NCBI RefSeq assembly: GCF_947487805.1
Contig: NZ_CANKXW010000001.1
Coordinates: forward strand, 805,501 to 869,500
Source: an uncultured Tateyamaria sp.
GTDB taxonomy: Bacteria; Pseudomonadota; Alphaproteobacteria; Rhodobacterales; Rhodobacteraceae
Length of the DNA: 64,000 nucleotides
Direction: 5' to 3'
Shown one piece after another: positions 54,773 to 63,905 of the stretch (position 1 is the stretch's first letter; every line of letters begins with the position of its first letter). The translations under genes were made by a program, and so were the position numbers. Under the pieces are notes generated by a model. The model was not told where the DNA came from, searched no databases, and saw only the letters and a program-made list of their open reading frames with translations.

Positions 54773-55103
54773 GATCGACTTTGACGATTTTTTGAAGGTG
54801 GACGTGCGGGTCGGGCGTGTGGTGCGGGCCGAACCCTTTCCCGAGGCGCGCAAGCCCGCGATCAAGATGTGGATCGATTTCGGGCCTGAACTGGGGGAAA
54901 AGAAGACCTCGGCCCAAGTGACGGTGCACTACGATCCTGCCACGCTGGTGGGGCAGCAGGTAATGGCGGTCGTAAACTTTCCGCCGCGCCAGATCGGGCC
55001 GTTCATGTCCGAGGTGCTGGTGCTGGGCTTTCCTGATGCGGACGGGGCGATCGTGCTGGCGCGCCCCGACCATGATGTGCCCGAGGGGGGGCGGTTGCAT
55101 TGA
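54765..55103 (+). CDS. csaA: CsaA-type tRNA-binding domain protein
   Basis: 112-residue single-domain tRNA-binding protein (EMAP-II-like). FLKVDVRVGRVVRAEPFPEARKPA, then FPPRQIGPFMSEVLVLGF are the family motifs. CsaA binds tRNA and may act as an export chaperone. GTG 54765 has AAGGAG eight bases upstream. Coupled to proC and to the next gene by overlaps. Confidence 0.92.
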   Translation: MAEIDFDDFLKVDVRVGRVVRAEPFPEARKPAIKMWIDFGPELGEKKTSAQVTVHYDPATLVGQQVMAVVNFPPRQIGPFMSEVLVLGFPDADGAIVLARPDHDVPEGGRLH

Positions 55104-56056
55104 CTCGGATCTGGATCACGCGGCCTTTGCCGGATGAGGTTGTCGCGGCGGCGCGCAAGCTCTGCGACGACGTGGTTGTTCGCGAGAACACGATGCCGCT
55201 TGAACCCGACGAGTTGCGCGCGGCACTGACCAATTTCGACATCGTCCTGCCGACGCTTGGGGATCAGTTCTCGGCCCAGGTCTTTGCCGATGTGGCGGCG
55301 CCCCGGTGCCGGTTGCTGGCGAACTTTGGCGTGGGGTTCAACCATATCGATGTGGCCGCGGCGCAGGCCGCGGGGGTGACGGTGAGCAATACGCCCGGTG
55401 CAGTGACGGATGCGACGGCGGATATCGGGGTGATGCTGATGCTGATGTCGGCCCGCCGGGCCGCCGAGGGCGAACGGCTGGTGCGCGCGGGCGACTGGGC
55501 GGGCTGGCACCCGACGCAGATGCTGGGCCTGCACATGTCCGGCAAGCGCGTGGGCATCGTCGGCATGGGACGGATCGGGCAGGCGATTGCGCGGCGCTGT
55601 CATTTCGGGTTCGGGATGGAGGTGCACTATGCCAACCGGTCGGCCAAGACGCTCGACTTTCCGGCCGCGCGGGCGGAGACGCTGGAGGAACTGGCGGGCC
55701 GGGTCGACTTTGTCGTGGTGGCCGTGCCGGGCGGGGCGGAGACGCGCCACATGATCGGCGCCGCGACATTTGCCGCGATGCAGCCGCACGCGCACCTGAT
55801 CAACATCGCGCGCGGCGACGTGGTGGACGAGGCCGCGCTGATCACCGCGCTGGAGACGGGGCAGATCGGGGGCGCGGGGCTGGATGTTTATGAGCGTGAA
55901 CCGGAGGTGCCCGAGGCACTGCGGGCGCTGGACCGGGTGACGCTCTTGCCGCATCTGGGCACCGCGGCGCTGGAGGTGCGGACGGCGATGGGGCTGATGG
56001 CGGTGGACAATATTGCCGCGTTCTGTGCAGGCGATCGGGTGCCGAACGCGGTCTGA
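55100..56056 (+). CDS. D-2-hydroxyacid dehydrogenase (glyoxylate/hydroxypyruvate reductase-like)
   Basis: 318-residue D-isomer hydroxyacid dehydrogenase. Motifs: ANFGVGFNHIDV, nucleotide loop GMGRIGQA, arginine in NIARGDVVDE, glutamate in EREPEVP, histidine in LLPHLGTAA. The start is TTG, overlapping the csaA stop. It is a distant paralogue of the enzyme at 25674, but its context is proC-csaA and not inositol. Confidence 0.9.
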   Translation: MTRIWITRPLPDEVVAAARKLCDDVVVRENTMPLEPDELRAALTNFDIVLPTLGDQFSAQVFADVAAPRCRLLANFGVGFNHIDVAAAQAAGVTVSNTPGAVTDATADIGVMLMLMSARRAAEGERLVRAGDWAGWHPTQMLGLHMSGKRVGIVGMGRIGQAIARRCHFGFGMEVHYANRSAKTLDFPAARAETLEELAGRVDFVVVAVPGGAETRHMIGAATFAAMQPHAHLINIARGDVVDEAALITALETGQIGGAGLDVYEREPEVPEALRALDRVTLLPHLGTAALEVRTAMGLMAVDNIAAFCAGDRVPNAV

Positions 56057-56065
56057 AACGGGGCG

Positions 56066-56083
56066 CTGTCCCCGCGGGGACAG
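56066..56083. terminator. Hairpin after the hydroxyacid dehydrogenase
   Basis: CTGTCCCC-GC-GGGGACAG, perfect 8-bp arms, no T-run. A possible weak or factor-dependent stop. Confidence 0.4.
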
Positions 56084-56217
56084 GGCGTGCGCGGGCTTTG
56101 CGATTTGGCAATGCCTGCGCATTTTTCCAACAGGATCAATGCCGTGCGCAGCGCACGCCTCGCTAGTCCGCCGTTAACCAGACATCCGGCAAGATGACGC
56201 CCGACCGGGCGCGGGGG

Positions 56218-56796
56218 TCAGGTGGCGGTGGCCGCGCGCCAGTGGCGGCGGCAGAGCGAAACATAGGTTTCATTGCCGCCAATCTGCACCTGCGCACCAT
56301 CGGTGACGGCCTGGCCGCTGCTGTCCTGACGGATCACCATCGTCGCCTTTTTCCCGCAATGGCAGATCGTGCGGACCTCGCGCATTTCATCGGCAAGGGC
56401 CAGCAGGGTGGCGGAGCCGGGAAAGAGCTTGCCCTGAAAATCCACACGCAGGCCATAGCACATGACGGGCACGTTCAGATCATCGACGGCGCGGGCCAGT
56501 TGCCAGACCTGGTCTTCGGTCAGGAACTGCGCCTCGTCGACAAAGACACAGGCCACCGGGCCCTGCGCCAGCCGGGCCTCAAGCCGGGCAAAGAGGTCAT
56601 CGCGGGTATCAAACGTGTCGGCCTCGGCCTCGATCCCGATGCGCGAAGCGATGCGCCCCGCACCTGCGCGATCATCGAATCGCGCGGTCAGCAGATAGGG
56701 CGCCATGCCGCGTTCGCGGTAGTTGTGCGCGGCTTGCAGCAAAACGGTCGATTTGCCCGCGTTCATGGTGGAGTAGTGAAAGTAAAGCTTCGCCAT
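56218..56796 (-). CDS. tdk: Thymidine kinase
   Basis: 192-residue type II thymidine kinase of nucleotide salvage. P-loop STMNAGKST (residues 9-17), DEAQF at ~88-92, and zinc-binding cysteines in ICHCGKKA and at CRRHW near the C-terminus. Start ATG 56796 (MAKLYFHYSTMNAGK) is the family start. Confidence 0.95.
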   Translation of the reverse strand: MAKLYFHYSTMNAGKSTVLLQAAHNYRERGMAPYLLTARFDDRAGAGRIASRIGIEAEADTFDTRDDLFARLEARLAQGPVACVFVDEAQFLTEDQVWQLARAVDDLNVPVMCYGLRVDFQGKLFPGSATLLALADEMREVRTICHCGKKATMVIRQDSSGQAVTDGAQVQIGGNETYVSLCRRHWRAATAT

Positions 56797-57014
56797 GGCG
56801 GGCTGCATACTGCGCAGCCCGTGCCGGAACAAGGGTCGGGACGTGTGAAACAGGGGGGGCAGTGCGGGCGGGACCGGTGACCTCGCGTGCATTGGGTTGC
56901 ACGTCTTGAAGACCACCGGGCCGCTTCGGCACCAAGGGCACTTAGGCCGGGCAATCGAGCGGCAAAGCTCTTTTGGGGATGGCGCCCGACCTGTTACTCG
57001 TAACCTCCGACAGA

Positions 57015-57079
57015 CCCACCAAACCTGCTGCTGGCTTGCGCCAGCCTGCCGCCCCCACACGACAAAGGTTGTTGGTGGG
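57015..57079. other. Nested hairpin in the tdk/57233 intergenic region
   Basis: Within 56797-57232, a stretch without a gene, CCCACCAA-ACCT (57015-57026) can pair with AGGT-TG-TTGGTGGG (57066-57079), enclosing GCTGGC-TTGC-GCCAGC (57030-57045). The layered pairing looks like a structured RNA; no other gene evidence was found here. Confidence 0.4.
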
Positions 57080-57232
57080 CCCCACCCGGACCCGATGCTG
57101 GGGGCACCGGGTACTCGTTACGTCCCGAAAACCGATGGGACGATTAAAGGAATGACATTTCAATCGTCTGCAATTAATGGGAAAAGACCTGTCAGGTTCC
57201 CCACACTTTTGGTTGAATCGTCGGACGGGGTA

Positions 57233-57706
57233 ATGAGGGATGGGCGCATGGCCGGAGAAGGCAGCTATTTGAAGAAGCACACCGAGGCGCTGGTGAAGGA
57301 TGTGGGCATCGAGCCCGCCTGTGCCGCGACGGGCAAATCGAAGGCGACGCTGGGGCGGTATTATTCCGACAATCCCGAACATGCCGACCGGTTCATGCCC
57401 ATCGATGCGGTGGTCGCATTGGAGAAGGTGGCGGATTATCCGCATGTCACCAGCGCGCTGGCCGAGTTGCAGGGCATTTCGCTGAGCCATGACGACCGGC
57501 GGCCCAATTCCGAACGCTCTGGCGGGGTGAACAGCGACGTGATCGCGCTGAGCCAGCGGTTTGCCATGTTGATGAGCGAGTATCAGCAATCCATCGAGGA
57601 CGGGATCATCACCGTCAACGAGGCCAAGCGTCTGCTGAAGGAGACGACGCTGTTGCAGCAGGTGTTGATCGACATGAAGCTGCATCTGGAAGAAGAGAGT
57701 GGCTGA
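57233..57706 (+). CDS. Putative HTH protein, phage CII-like
   Basis: 157-residue protein of unknown role. The middle ([37 protein letters not shown]) resembles an early helix-turn-helix and slightly the phage regulatory protein CII family; the C-terminal half ([34 protein letters not shown]) is helical. Start may be ATG 57233 or 57248; both have purine-rich sequence upstream. Its stop overlaps arsH. The CII link is weak. Confidence 0.6.
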   Translation: MRDGRMAGEGSYLKKHTEALVKDVGIEPACAATGKSKATLGRYYSDNPEHADRFMPIDAVVALEKVADYPHVTSALAELQGISLSHDDRRPNSERSGGVNSDVIALSQRFAMLMSEYQQSIEDGIITVNEAKRLLKETTLLQQVLIDMKLHLEEESG

Positions 57707-58430
57707 GCCATCCCGCGGGGACGATGGATTGCCTGCACTGGTCGCGGCGGCCTTGCCGGCGATTGATGTGGAGGTGCTGCGGGCGCCGGATGATCCGGGC
57801 CATCCGCCGCGTATTCTGCTGTTGTACGGGTCGTTGCGGGCGGAGAGTTATTCGCGCCGTGCCGCGGAGGAAGCGGCGCGCGTACTGCGTCATCTGGGCT
57901 GTGAGACGCGGATGTTCGATCCGGCGGGCCTGCCGCAGGTGGATGGCGATGACGGGACCCATCCGAAGGTCGTGGAGTTGCGGGAGCTGGCGGTCTGGGC
58001 CGAGGGCATGGTGTGGTCGAGCCCGGAGCGTCACGGGGCGATGACCGGTCTTATGAAGAGCCAGATCGACTGGTTGCCTTTGTCGTTGAAGGGGGGCATC
58101 CGGCCCACGCAGGGAAAGACGCTGGCGGTGATGCAGGTGTCGGGCGGGTCACAGAGTTTCAATGCGGTGAACCAGATGCGCATCCCTGGCCGGTGGATGC
58201 GGATGGTGACGATCCCCAACCAGTCAAGCATTGCCAAGGCGTGGCTGGAGTTTCAGGACGGGCGTTTGCCGGCAGGGCCGTTTTATGCCCGTGTCGTGGA
58301 CGTGATGGAGGAGCTGGTCAAGTTCACCTGGATGGTGCGCGGGCGGTCGGCGTATCTGGTGGACCGCTATTCGGAGCGCTGCGAGAGCGTCGAGGATGTG
58401 CATGTACGGGTGTCGTTGAAGGATATCTAG
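57699..58430 (+). CDS. arsH: ArsH-type NADPH-dependent FMN reductase
   Basis: 243-residue flavodoxin-fold reductase. [20 protein letters not shown] is the FMN-binding motif, [21 protein letters not shown] the second; both match ArsH, an organoarsenical oxidase/quinone reductase. GTG 57699 overlaps the previous gene by eight bases. No arsR, arsB or arsC is nearby, so an arsenic role is uncertain. Confidence 0.9.
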   Translation: MAEPSRGDDGLPALVAAALPAIDVEVLRAPDDPGHPPRILLLYGSLRAESYSRRAAEEAARVLRHLGCETRMFDPAGLPQVDGDDGTHPKVVELRELAVWAEGMVWSSPERHGAMTGLMKSQIDWLPLSLKGGIRPTQGKTLAVMQVSGGSQSFNAVNQMRIPGRWMRMVTIPNQSSIAKAWLEFQDGRLPAGPFYARVVDVMEELVKFTWMVRGRSAYLVDRYSERCESVEDVHVRVSLKDI

Positions 58431-58432
58431 CC

Positions 58433-58484
58433 GTCGGGTGGGACTGTTTTTCCGCGTGGCGGAAAAAGGCGCCCACCCGCCGAC
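58433..58484 (+). terminator. Large double hairpin after arsH
   Basis: TTTTTCCGC (58447-58455) pairs perfectly with GCGGAAAAA (58459-58467); outside it GTCGGGTGGG (58433-58442) pairs with CCCACCCGCCGAC (58472-58484) with a small bulge. It likely stops the arsH transcript or protects its end. Confidence 0.6.
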
Positions 58485-58581
58485 CCTTGGCCGGGGCGCC
58501 ACGTTTTGCGTGGGTCATTGTGGGTTGTTTCGACGTGATCGGTTGGTAGAGTTTTACCCAGTGTGAGGGGGCGGCTGTTTC

Positions 58582-60501
58582 TTGGTGGACGAGGTTGGGC
58601 ATACCGAGCTGATTGCTCTGTTGCATGGTATCGATGGGTTCAGTGTTCTGGCGCCTGATGTGCTGGAGCAGATGGCGGCCATGTCCGAGTACCGCATGGT
58701 GCCGCGCGGGGCGGCGTTGATCCACGAGGGGGCCGCGGCGGACAGTTTGTATATCGTGTTGCGGGGACGGTTTACCGTGTTGGCGGCGGGCCGTGCGATT
58801 GCAGAGATCGGCATGGGCGAACCCATTGGAGAGCTTGCGTTTTTTGCCGGTGGCGTGCGGACGGCAACCGTGGTTGCGGCGCGGGACAGTTCGGTGATGT
58901 GCCTGACGCGCGGGGCCTATGATGCGCTGGCCGCGCGGACCCCTGCGCTGGCCAATGGTATTCTTGCGGCGGTGTCGCAGCGGTTGTCGCGGACGGTGGC
59001 GGCGAGCCCGGTTTTGCGGCCGCAGGCGGGCCAGGTCTGTGCTGTTTTTCCGGCGGCGGACCTGCCGCTGGATCCGGGATTTGTGGACGGTGTGAGGGCG
59101 GCCTTTGACGGGGAGCCGTCATGGCGGGTGCTGGAGCCTGCGGGCTGTCCGGAGGAGGTGGTGGGCGACCGGGTGGCGCTGGCGCGGTGGCTGGATGCGC
59201 AGGAGGCGGCCCATGGCAAGCTGGTGCTGCTCTGCGTGGATACGGAGGCGTATCCCGTCTGGGCGCAGGTCACGGCAAACAATTGCGACATGGTGATGCT
59301 GGTGATGCCGAAAGGGGCCACTTTTGGGCCGGGCGATGCGCCGTCGGTGTTCGAGCGCGGTGTGTTTGATGCGACGCTGTCGGCGCATGTGCAGCTGGTG
59401 CTGCACCGTGACCGGAGCACCGACAGTACCGCGGGCACGGCACGGTGGCTGGAGGGGAGGCCCGTGGGGTTGCATCACCATGTCGCGCTGGACAGTGCGG
59501 CGGATTTCGCGCGGCTGGGCCGGTTCATCCGGGGCGAGGCGGTGGGGCTTGTCATGTGTGGGGGCGGTGCATTCGGGACCGCGCATCTGGGCGTGGTGAA
59601 GTCCCTGCTTGAGAACGGCTATGCCTATGATTTCGTGGGCGGAACCAGTGTCGGGGCGGCGATGGGCGGGGCGCTGGCCATCGGGCTGCACCCGGATGAC
59701 ATCATGGCGCAATGCGAAGATATCTTTATCAAGTCCAAGGCCATGTCCCGGCTGACGGTGCCACGGTATTCGCTGTTGGATCACCACCGGCTGGATGAGG
59801 CGTTCAAGCGGCATTACGGGGCCTTTGATGTCGAGGATCTGCCGGTCAACTTCTTTTCCATTGCCACGAACCTGACCCATAACGACGTGACCGTCATCCG
59901 CACCGGTCCGCTGTGGCAGGCGGTGCGGGCGTCGACGGCGATACCGGGGGTGTTCCCGCCTTTCGTGCGCGGCGACGGAGAGGTCCTGATTGATGGGGGG
60001 CTGATCGACAATGTCCCGTTGACCGCCATGCGGGATCTGAAACCGGGGCCAAACATCGTGCTGAATTTCATGCCGGGCAAGCCGTGGACGGTGCGGGCGA
60101 AATACGAGGACCTGCCCAACCGGGTGGAGGCGCTGGGCGCGCTGCTTCGGGGGCCAAAGAAGGGTGCGCCGCGCTATCCCAGCGCTTTTGCGGTGTTGCA
60201 GCGGGCGATGGTGGTCAATGCGCGCAAGCTGTTGCGACAGATTGATTTCGGCAGTGACGTGCTGCTGAATATCTCGGTTTTGCAGGGTATGAGCTTTATG
60301 AGCTGGAAGCGGGGGCGCGAACTTTTTGATGCGGCCTATGCGCAGATGGCGGGCGTGTTGGCGCAGACCCCGGACCGGGGCGATCCGCTGGAGCGGTTGC
60401 GGCGCGCCGCTTGCGAGATCAACACCGATATCGTGGAACCGGACGCGGCGCGCGGCGCGCCTCAGCCGCGGCGTTCGACAATCACCGAGCCAACCGAGTA
60501 A
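58582..60501 (+). CDS. Patatin-like phospholipase with N-terminal cyclic nucleotide-binding domain
   Basis: 639-residue protein like the neuropathy target esterase group. N-terminal cNMP-binding-like domain (~10-130: RGAALIHEGAAADSLYIVLRG, IGELAFFAGGVRTATVVA). Patatin domain from ~320: oxyanion GGGAFG, nucleophile S356 in GTSVG, catalytic Asp (~471) in DGGLIDN. It would hydrolyse phospholipids, perhaps controlled by cAMP. Start GTG 58582. The 3' end overlaps the convergent KAS gene by 40 bases. Confidence 0.9.
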   Translation: MVDEVGHTELIALLHGIDGFSVLAPDVLEQMAAMSEYRMVPRGAALIHEGAAADSLYIVLRGRFTVLAAGRAIAEIGMGEPIGELAFFAGGVRTATVVAARDSSVMCLTRGAYDALAARTPALANGILAAVSQRLSRTVAASPVLRPQAGQVCAVFPAADLPLDPGFVDGVRAAFDGEPSWRVLEPAGCPEEVVGDRVALARWLDAQEAAHGKLVLLCVDTEAYPVWAQVTANNCDMVMLVMPKGATFGPGDAPSVFERGVFDATLSAHVQLVLHRDRSTDSTAGTARWLEGRPVGLHHHVALDSAADFARLGRFIRGEAVGLVMCGGGAFGTAHLGVVKSLLENGYAYDFVGGTSVGAAMGGALAIGLHPDDIMAQCEDIFIKSKAMSRLTVPRYSLLDHHRLDEAFKRHYGAFDVEDLPVNFFSIATNLTHNDVTVIRTGPLWQAVRASTAIPGVFPPFVRGDGEVLIDGGLIDNVPLTAMRDLKPGPNIVLNFMPGKPWTVRAKYEDLPNRVEALGALLRGPKKGAPRYPSAFAVLQRAMVVNARKLLRQIDFGSDVLLNISVLQGMSFMSWKRGRELFDAAYAQMAGVLAQTPDRGDPLERLRRAACEINTDIVEPDAARGAPQPRRSTITEPTE

Positions 60502-61628
60502 CCAGCGCCGAACGAGCAGATGATGCCTGTATCGCCCGGTGCCAGGTCATCCGAGTTCTGTGAAAACGCGATGATCGACCCGGCCGAGGACGTATTTGCA
60601 TAATCCTGCAGGATGTTGGGCTGTTCCCCGGGGCCGGGGTCGCGGCCGAGGACCTTTTTGCCGATGAAATCGTTCATCGACTTGTTGGCCTGGTGCAGCC
60701 ACAGGCGTTTGAGCTGGTCCGCGCCCAGCCCTTCGTCGGCCATGTGGCCCGCGATGTGCTGACTGACCATGGGCAGCACTTCCTTGAACACCTTGCGGCC
60801 GTTCTGCATGAACTGCATGTCGCGCCGGTCGGCAAGGCCATCGGGGCGCGAGCGGCGCAGGTAGCCGTTGTTGTTGCGGATGTTGTTGGAAAATTCGGTG
60901 GCACAGCGGGTGGACTTGATTTCGAAACAGGGGCCTGCGGCGTCTTCGGCGCGTTCGATCAGAGTGGCGGTGGCCACGTCACCAAAGATGAAGTGGCAGT
61001 CGCGGTCGCGCCATTCGAGGTGGGCCGAGCAGATTTCCGGGTTCACCACCAGCGCCGAGCGGATCGAGCCGGAGCGCACCATGTCGGCGGCGGCCTGAAT
61101 GCCGAAGGTGGCAGAGGAACAGGCGACGTTCATGTCAAAGGCAAAGCCCTGCACGCCCAGCAGGTCCTGGATTTCGATGGCGACGGCGGGGTAGGCGCGT
61201 TCGAGGTTGGAGGCGGCACAGATCACGGCGCCCACATCGGCGGCTGTCTTGCCCGCGGCCTTGAGCGCCTTTTGCGCGGCATCCACGGCCATTTCGGCCA
61301 TGATCGACGGCTCGTCATCGCCGCGTTGGCGCAGGAGCGGGTGCATGACGTCCGGATTCAAAACGCCCGCCTTGTCCATTACGTAGCGGCGTTCGATGCC
61401 GGAGGCCTTGAGGATGAACTCTTCGGAGGAGTGGGGTTTGGCCTCGACCTCGCCGCGCGCAATGGCGTCGGCATGTTCGGCGTTGAACTTGTCCGCGTAG
61501 GCGTTGAAGGCCTCGACCAGTTCGGCGTTGGAGATCGACAGGTCGGGCGTAAAGACGCCGGTGCCGGTGATGGCGGGAGTGAAAGACAAGGCGCGCCCCT
61601 TTAGGCTTGTTTGCGCAAACTTATCCAT
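60462..61628 (-). CDS. Beta-ketoacyl-ACP synthase III-like protein
   Basis: 388-residue thiolase-fold condensing enzyme. Catalytic Cys is in NVACSSATF (~170), His in LWLHQAN and Asn in QDYANTSSAGS, the FabH triad. Longer than E. coli FabH (317) and with an N-terminal extension, like the KASIII group that uses longer acyl substrates. It may condense acyl thioesters in lipid or signal synthesis. ATG 61628 chosen (MDKFAQTS). Confidence 0.88.
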   Translation of the reverse strand: MDKFAQTSLKGRALSFTPAITGTGVFTPDLSISNAELVEAFNAYADKFNAEHADAIARGEVEAKPHSSEEFILKASGIERRYVMDKAGVLNPDVMHPLLRQRGDDEPSIMAEMAVDAAQKALKAAGKTAADVGAVICAASNLERAYPAVAIEIQDLLGVQGFAFDMNVACSSATFGIQAAADMVRSGSIRSALVVNPEICSAHLEWRDRDCHFIFGDVATATLIERAEDAAGPCFEIKSTRCATEFSNNIRNNNGYLRRSRPDGLADRRDMQFMQNGRKVFKEVLPMVSQHIAGHMADEGLGADQLKRLWLHQANKSMNDFIGKKVLGRDPGPGEQPNILQDYANTSSAGSIIAFSQNSDDLAPGDTGIICSFGAGYSVGSVIVERRG

Positions 61629-61739
61629 GGGGCGTGGGGGCTGCAAGGTTTTGCGGGCAAGTGCCGTAACGGCGTTTGGCTTGTGCGGTGGGGCGTGTCG
61701 GCGCAAGGTGCGGGTCGGGCCAGAGAGGAAAGGGGCACA

Positions 61740-62762
61740 ATGGAGCGTATCGAGAACCCGTATCGAGGTGAGGGGTTGGGCGGCATGGATGCCGTGCCGT
61801 ATCCATCCGAGGATGCGGCGGCACCGCGGGCGTTGCTGGGCCGGTGCCCTGTGGCGGGGGTCACGCCCCTGGTTGCTGTGCCGGGTCTGGCGCGGGGTCT
61901 GGGTGTGGCGGAGGTCCATATCAAGGACGAACGGGGACGTATGGAACTGGGCAGTTTCAAGGCGCTGGGCGCGGCCTATGTGATTGCCTGTGACGCAGAG
62001 GATGGCACGGCGCGGGGCCAGACCTATGTGACGGCGAGTGCAGGCAATCACGGGTTGTCGGTGGCGGCGGGGGCGGCGGCCTTTGGCGCGCGTGCGGTGA
62101 TATTCCTGGCCGAGACGGTGCCGGAGGCCTTTGCCGACCGGTTGCGCGGGATTGGCGCAGAGGTGGTGCGTGCGGGTGCCGATTACGAGGCGAGCATGGA
62201 GGCCGCCATGGCAGAGGCGGAGGCGCGCGGTGCCGTGCTGTTGTCGGACAGTTCGTGGGACGGGTATTTCGTGCGACCGCATCGGTTGATGGAGGGGTAT
62301 AACGCGTTGATGGCAGAGGTGTTTGACCAGATGGACGCCCCGCCCACGCATCTGTTCTTGCAGGCAGGTGTTGGTGGTCTGGCGGGTGCCGCGGCGGCGA
62401 TGGCGCGGGGCACCTGGGGGGCGGATGTGCATATCACCGTGGTGGAGCCTGCCGCGGCGCCTGCGCTGATGGCGTCGGTGCAGGCGGGCCGCGCGGTGGA
62501 GGCACCGGGGCCGGTGTCGGCGATGGGGCGGCTGGACTGCAAGGTGCCGTCGCTGATTGCATTGCGCGGGTTGGCGCGGGATGCGGATGCGTTCATGACC
62601 ATCACCGAGGACGAGGGGTTTGCAGGCGCGCAGGCGGCGGCGGATCATGGGTTTGACAGCACGCCGTCCGGGGCGGCGGGGCTGGCCGGGGCGCTGGCGG
62701 GGCCGGACCTGCCCGGCGATGCGCGGGTGCTGGTGATCCTGTCGGAGGGGCCCGAGGCATGA
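61740..62762 (+). CDS. Diaminopropionate ammonia-lyase-like PLP enzyme
   Basis: 340-residue fold-type II PLP enzyme. PLP lysine K74 in GSFKALGAAY; ASAGNHGLSVA, the phosphate-binding GVGGLAGA. The beginning NPYRG and the middle pattern follow 2,3-diaminopropionate ammonia-lyase, though ectoine EutB (threonine dehydratase-like) is an alternative given the neighbours. Overlaps the M24 gene by four bases. Confidence 0.8.
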   Translation: MERIENPYRGEGLGGMDAVPYPSEDAAAPRALLGRCPVAGVTPLVAVPGLARGLGVAEVHIKDERGRMELGSFKALGAAYVIACDAEDGTARGQTYVTASAGNHGLSVAAGAAAFGARAVIFLAETVPEAFADRLRGIGAEVVRAGADYEASMEAAMAEAEARGAVLLSDSSWDGYFVRPHRLMEGYNALMAEVFDQMDAPPTHLFLQAGVGGLAGAAAAMARGTWGADVHITVVEPAAAPALMASVQAGRAVEAPGPVSAMGRLDCKVPSLIALRGLARDADAFMTITEDEGFAGAQAAADHGFDSTPSGAAGLAGALAGPDLPGDARVLVILSEGPEA

Positions 62763-63904
62763 CATTCGAGGTTGCCGAATACGAGGCGCGGCTGGCGCGG
62801 GCGCAGGGTCTGATGGCGGCGGCGGGGCTGGATGCGCTGATGCTGACGACAGAGCCGGAGGTGCGCTATTTCACCGGGTTCCTGACGCGGTTCTGGGAAA
62901 GCCCCACGCGGCCATGGTTCCTGATCGTGCCTGCGCGCGGCAAGCCGGTGGCGGTGATCCCGTCCATCGGTGCGCCGCTGATGGGGGCCACGTGGCTGGA
63001 CGATATCCGCACGTGGCGCAGCCCGGATTACGAGGACGACGGTGTGTCGCTGGTGGCCGCGACGCTGGCCGATCTGGTGCCTGCGGGGGGCGTGATCGGT
63101 GTACCAAGTGGCCCCGAGACGCATTTGCGCCTGCCGCTCGACAGCTGGCACGCGCTGCACGCGGCGCTGCCCGACCGGACGTTTGGGGGTGATGCGGGCG
63201 TGATGCGCCGGTTGCGGATGATCAAGTCGGAGGCCGAGATCGACAGGATCCAGATCGCCTGCGCCATTGCCGATGCGGCCTTTGCCCGCGTGCCGGAGAT
63301 CGCGGCGGAAGGCGTGCCGCTGTCACAGATCTTTCGCCGGTTCCAACTGCTGTGCCTGACCGAGGGGGCCGATTGGGTGTCCTATGTGGCGGGCGGCGCG
63401 GGGCCGGGGGGCTATGGCGATATCATCGCGCCCGCGACGGACGTGCCGCTGGCGGCGGGCGATGTCCTGATGCTGGACACCGGCGTGGTGCGCGACGGGT
63501 ATTTCAGCGATTATGACCGCAACTGGTCCGTTGGCCCGCCCGACGGCCAGACCGCCGAGGCTTATGCACGGCTGATCGACGCCAGCGACAGCTCTCTTGA
63601 GATCGCGCGCCCCGGCATCCGCGCCTGCGACCTGTTTCACGCCATGGACAAGGTGCTGACCGACGGCGCGGGCGGGTCGGACGCCGGGCGCTATGGGCAT
63701 GGGCTGGGCATGCAGTTGACCGAATGGCCGTCGCTGATCCCTGCCGACGAGACGGTGCTGGAGCCGGGCATGGTGCTGACGCTGGAGCCGGGGCTGGAAC
63801 TGGCCCCCGGCCGCACCATGGTGCACGAGGAAAACATCGTGATCACCGATGATGGTGCGGCCTATCTGTCGGTCCCGGCGCCCAGCGAATTGCCGGTGAT
63901 CTGA
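62759..63904 (+). CDS. M24 family metallopeptidase (Xaa-Pro dipeptidase-like)
   Basis: 381-residue pita-bread-fold enzyme. Metal ligands: Asp in MLDTGVV, Asp in SDYDRNW, His in GHGLGMQL, Glu in LTLEPGL and Glu in HEENIV. In ectoine operons a M24 protein (EutD/DoeA) acts as ectoine hydrolase; here the family is clear but the substrate is open. Overlaps the lyase gene and precedes the EutA-like gene by one base. Confidence 0.85.
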   Translation: MTFEVAEYEARLARAQGLMAAAGLDALMLTTEPEVRYFTGFLTRFWESPTRPWFLIVPARGKPVAVIPSIGAPLMGATWLDDIRTWRSPDYEDDGVSLVAATLADLVPAGGVIGVPSGPETHLRLPLDSWHALHAALPDRTFGGDAGVMRRLRMIKSEAEIDRIQIACAIADAAFARVPEIAAEGVPLSQIFRRFQLLCLTEGADWVSYVAGGAGPGGYGDIIAPATDVPLAAGDVLMLDTGVVRDGYFSDYDRNWSVGPPDGQTAEAYARLIDASDSSLEIARPGIRACDLFHAMDKVLTDGAGGSDAGRYGHGLGMQLTEWPSLIPADETVLEPGMVLTLEPGLELAPGRTMVHEENIVITDDGAAYLSVPAPSELPVI

Positions 63905-63905
63905 C

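Noticed and set aside
60462-62765. Extension of the KAS III gene to a 767-residue protein
   Set aside because: The extra 379 residues are antisense to the PLP lyase gene and Arg/His-rich; the enzyme begins at 61628.
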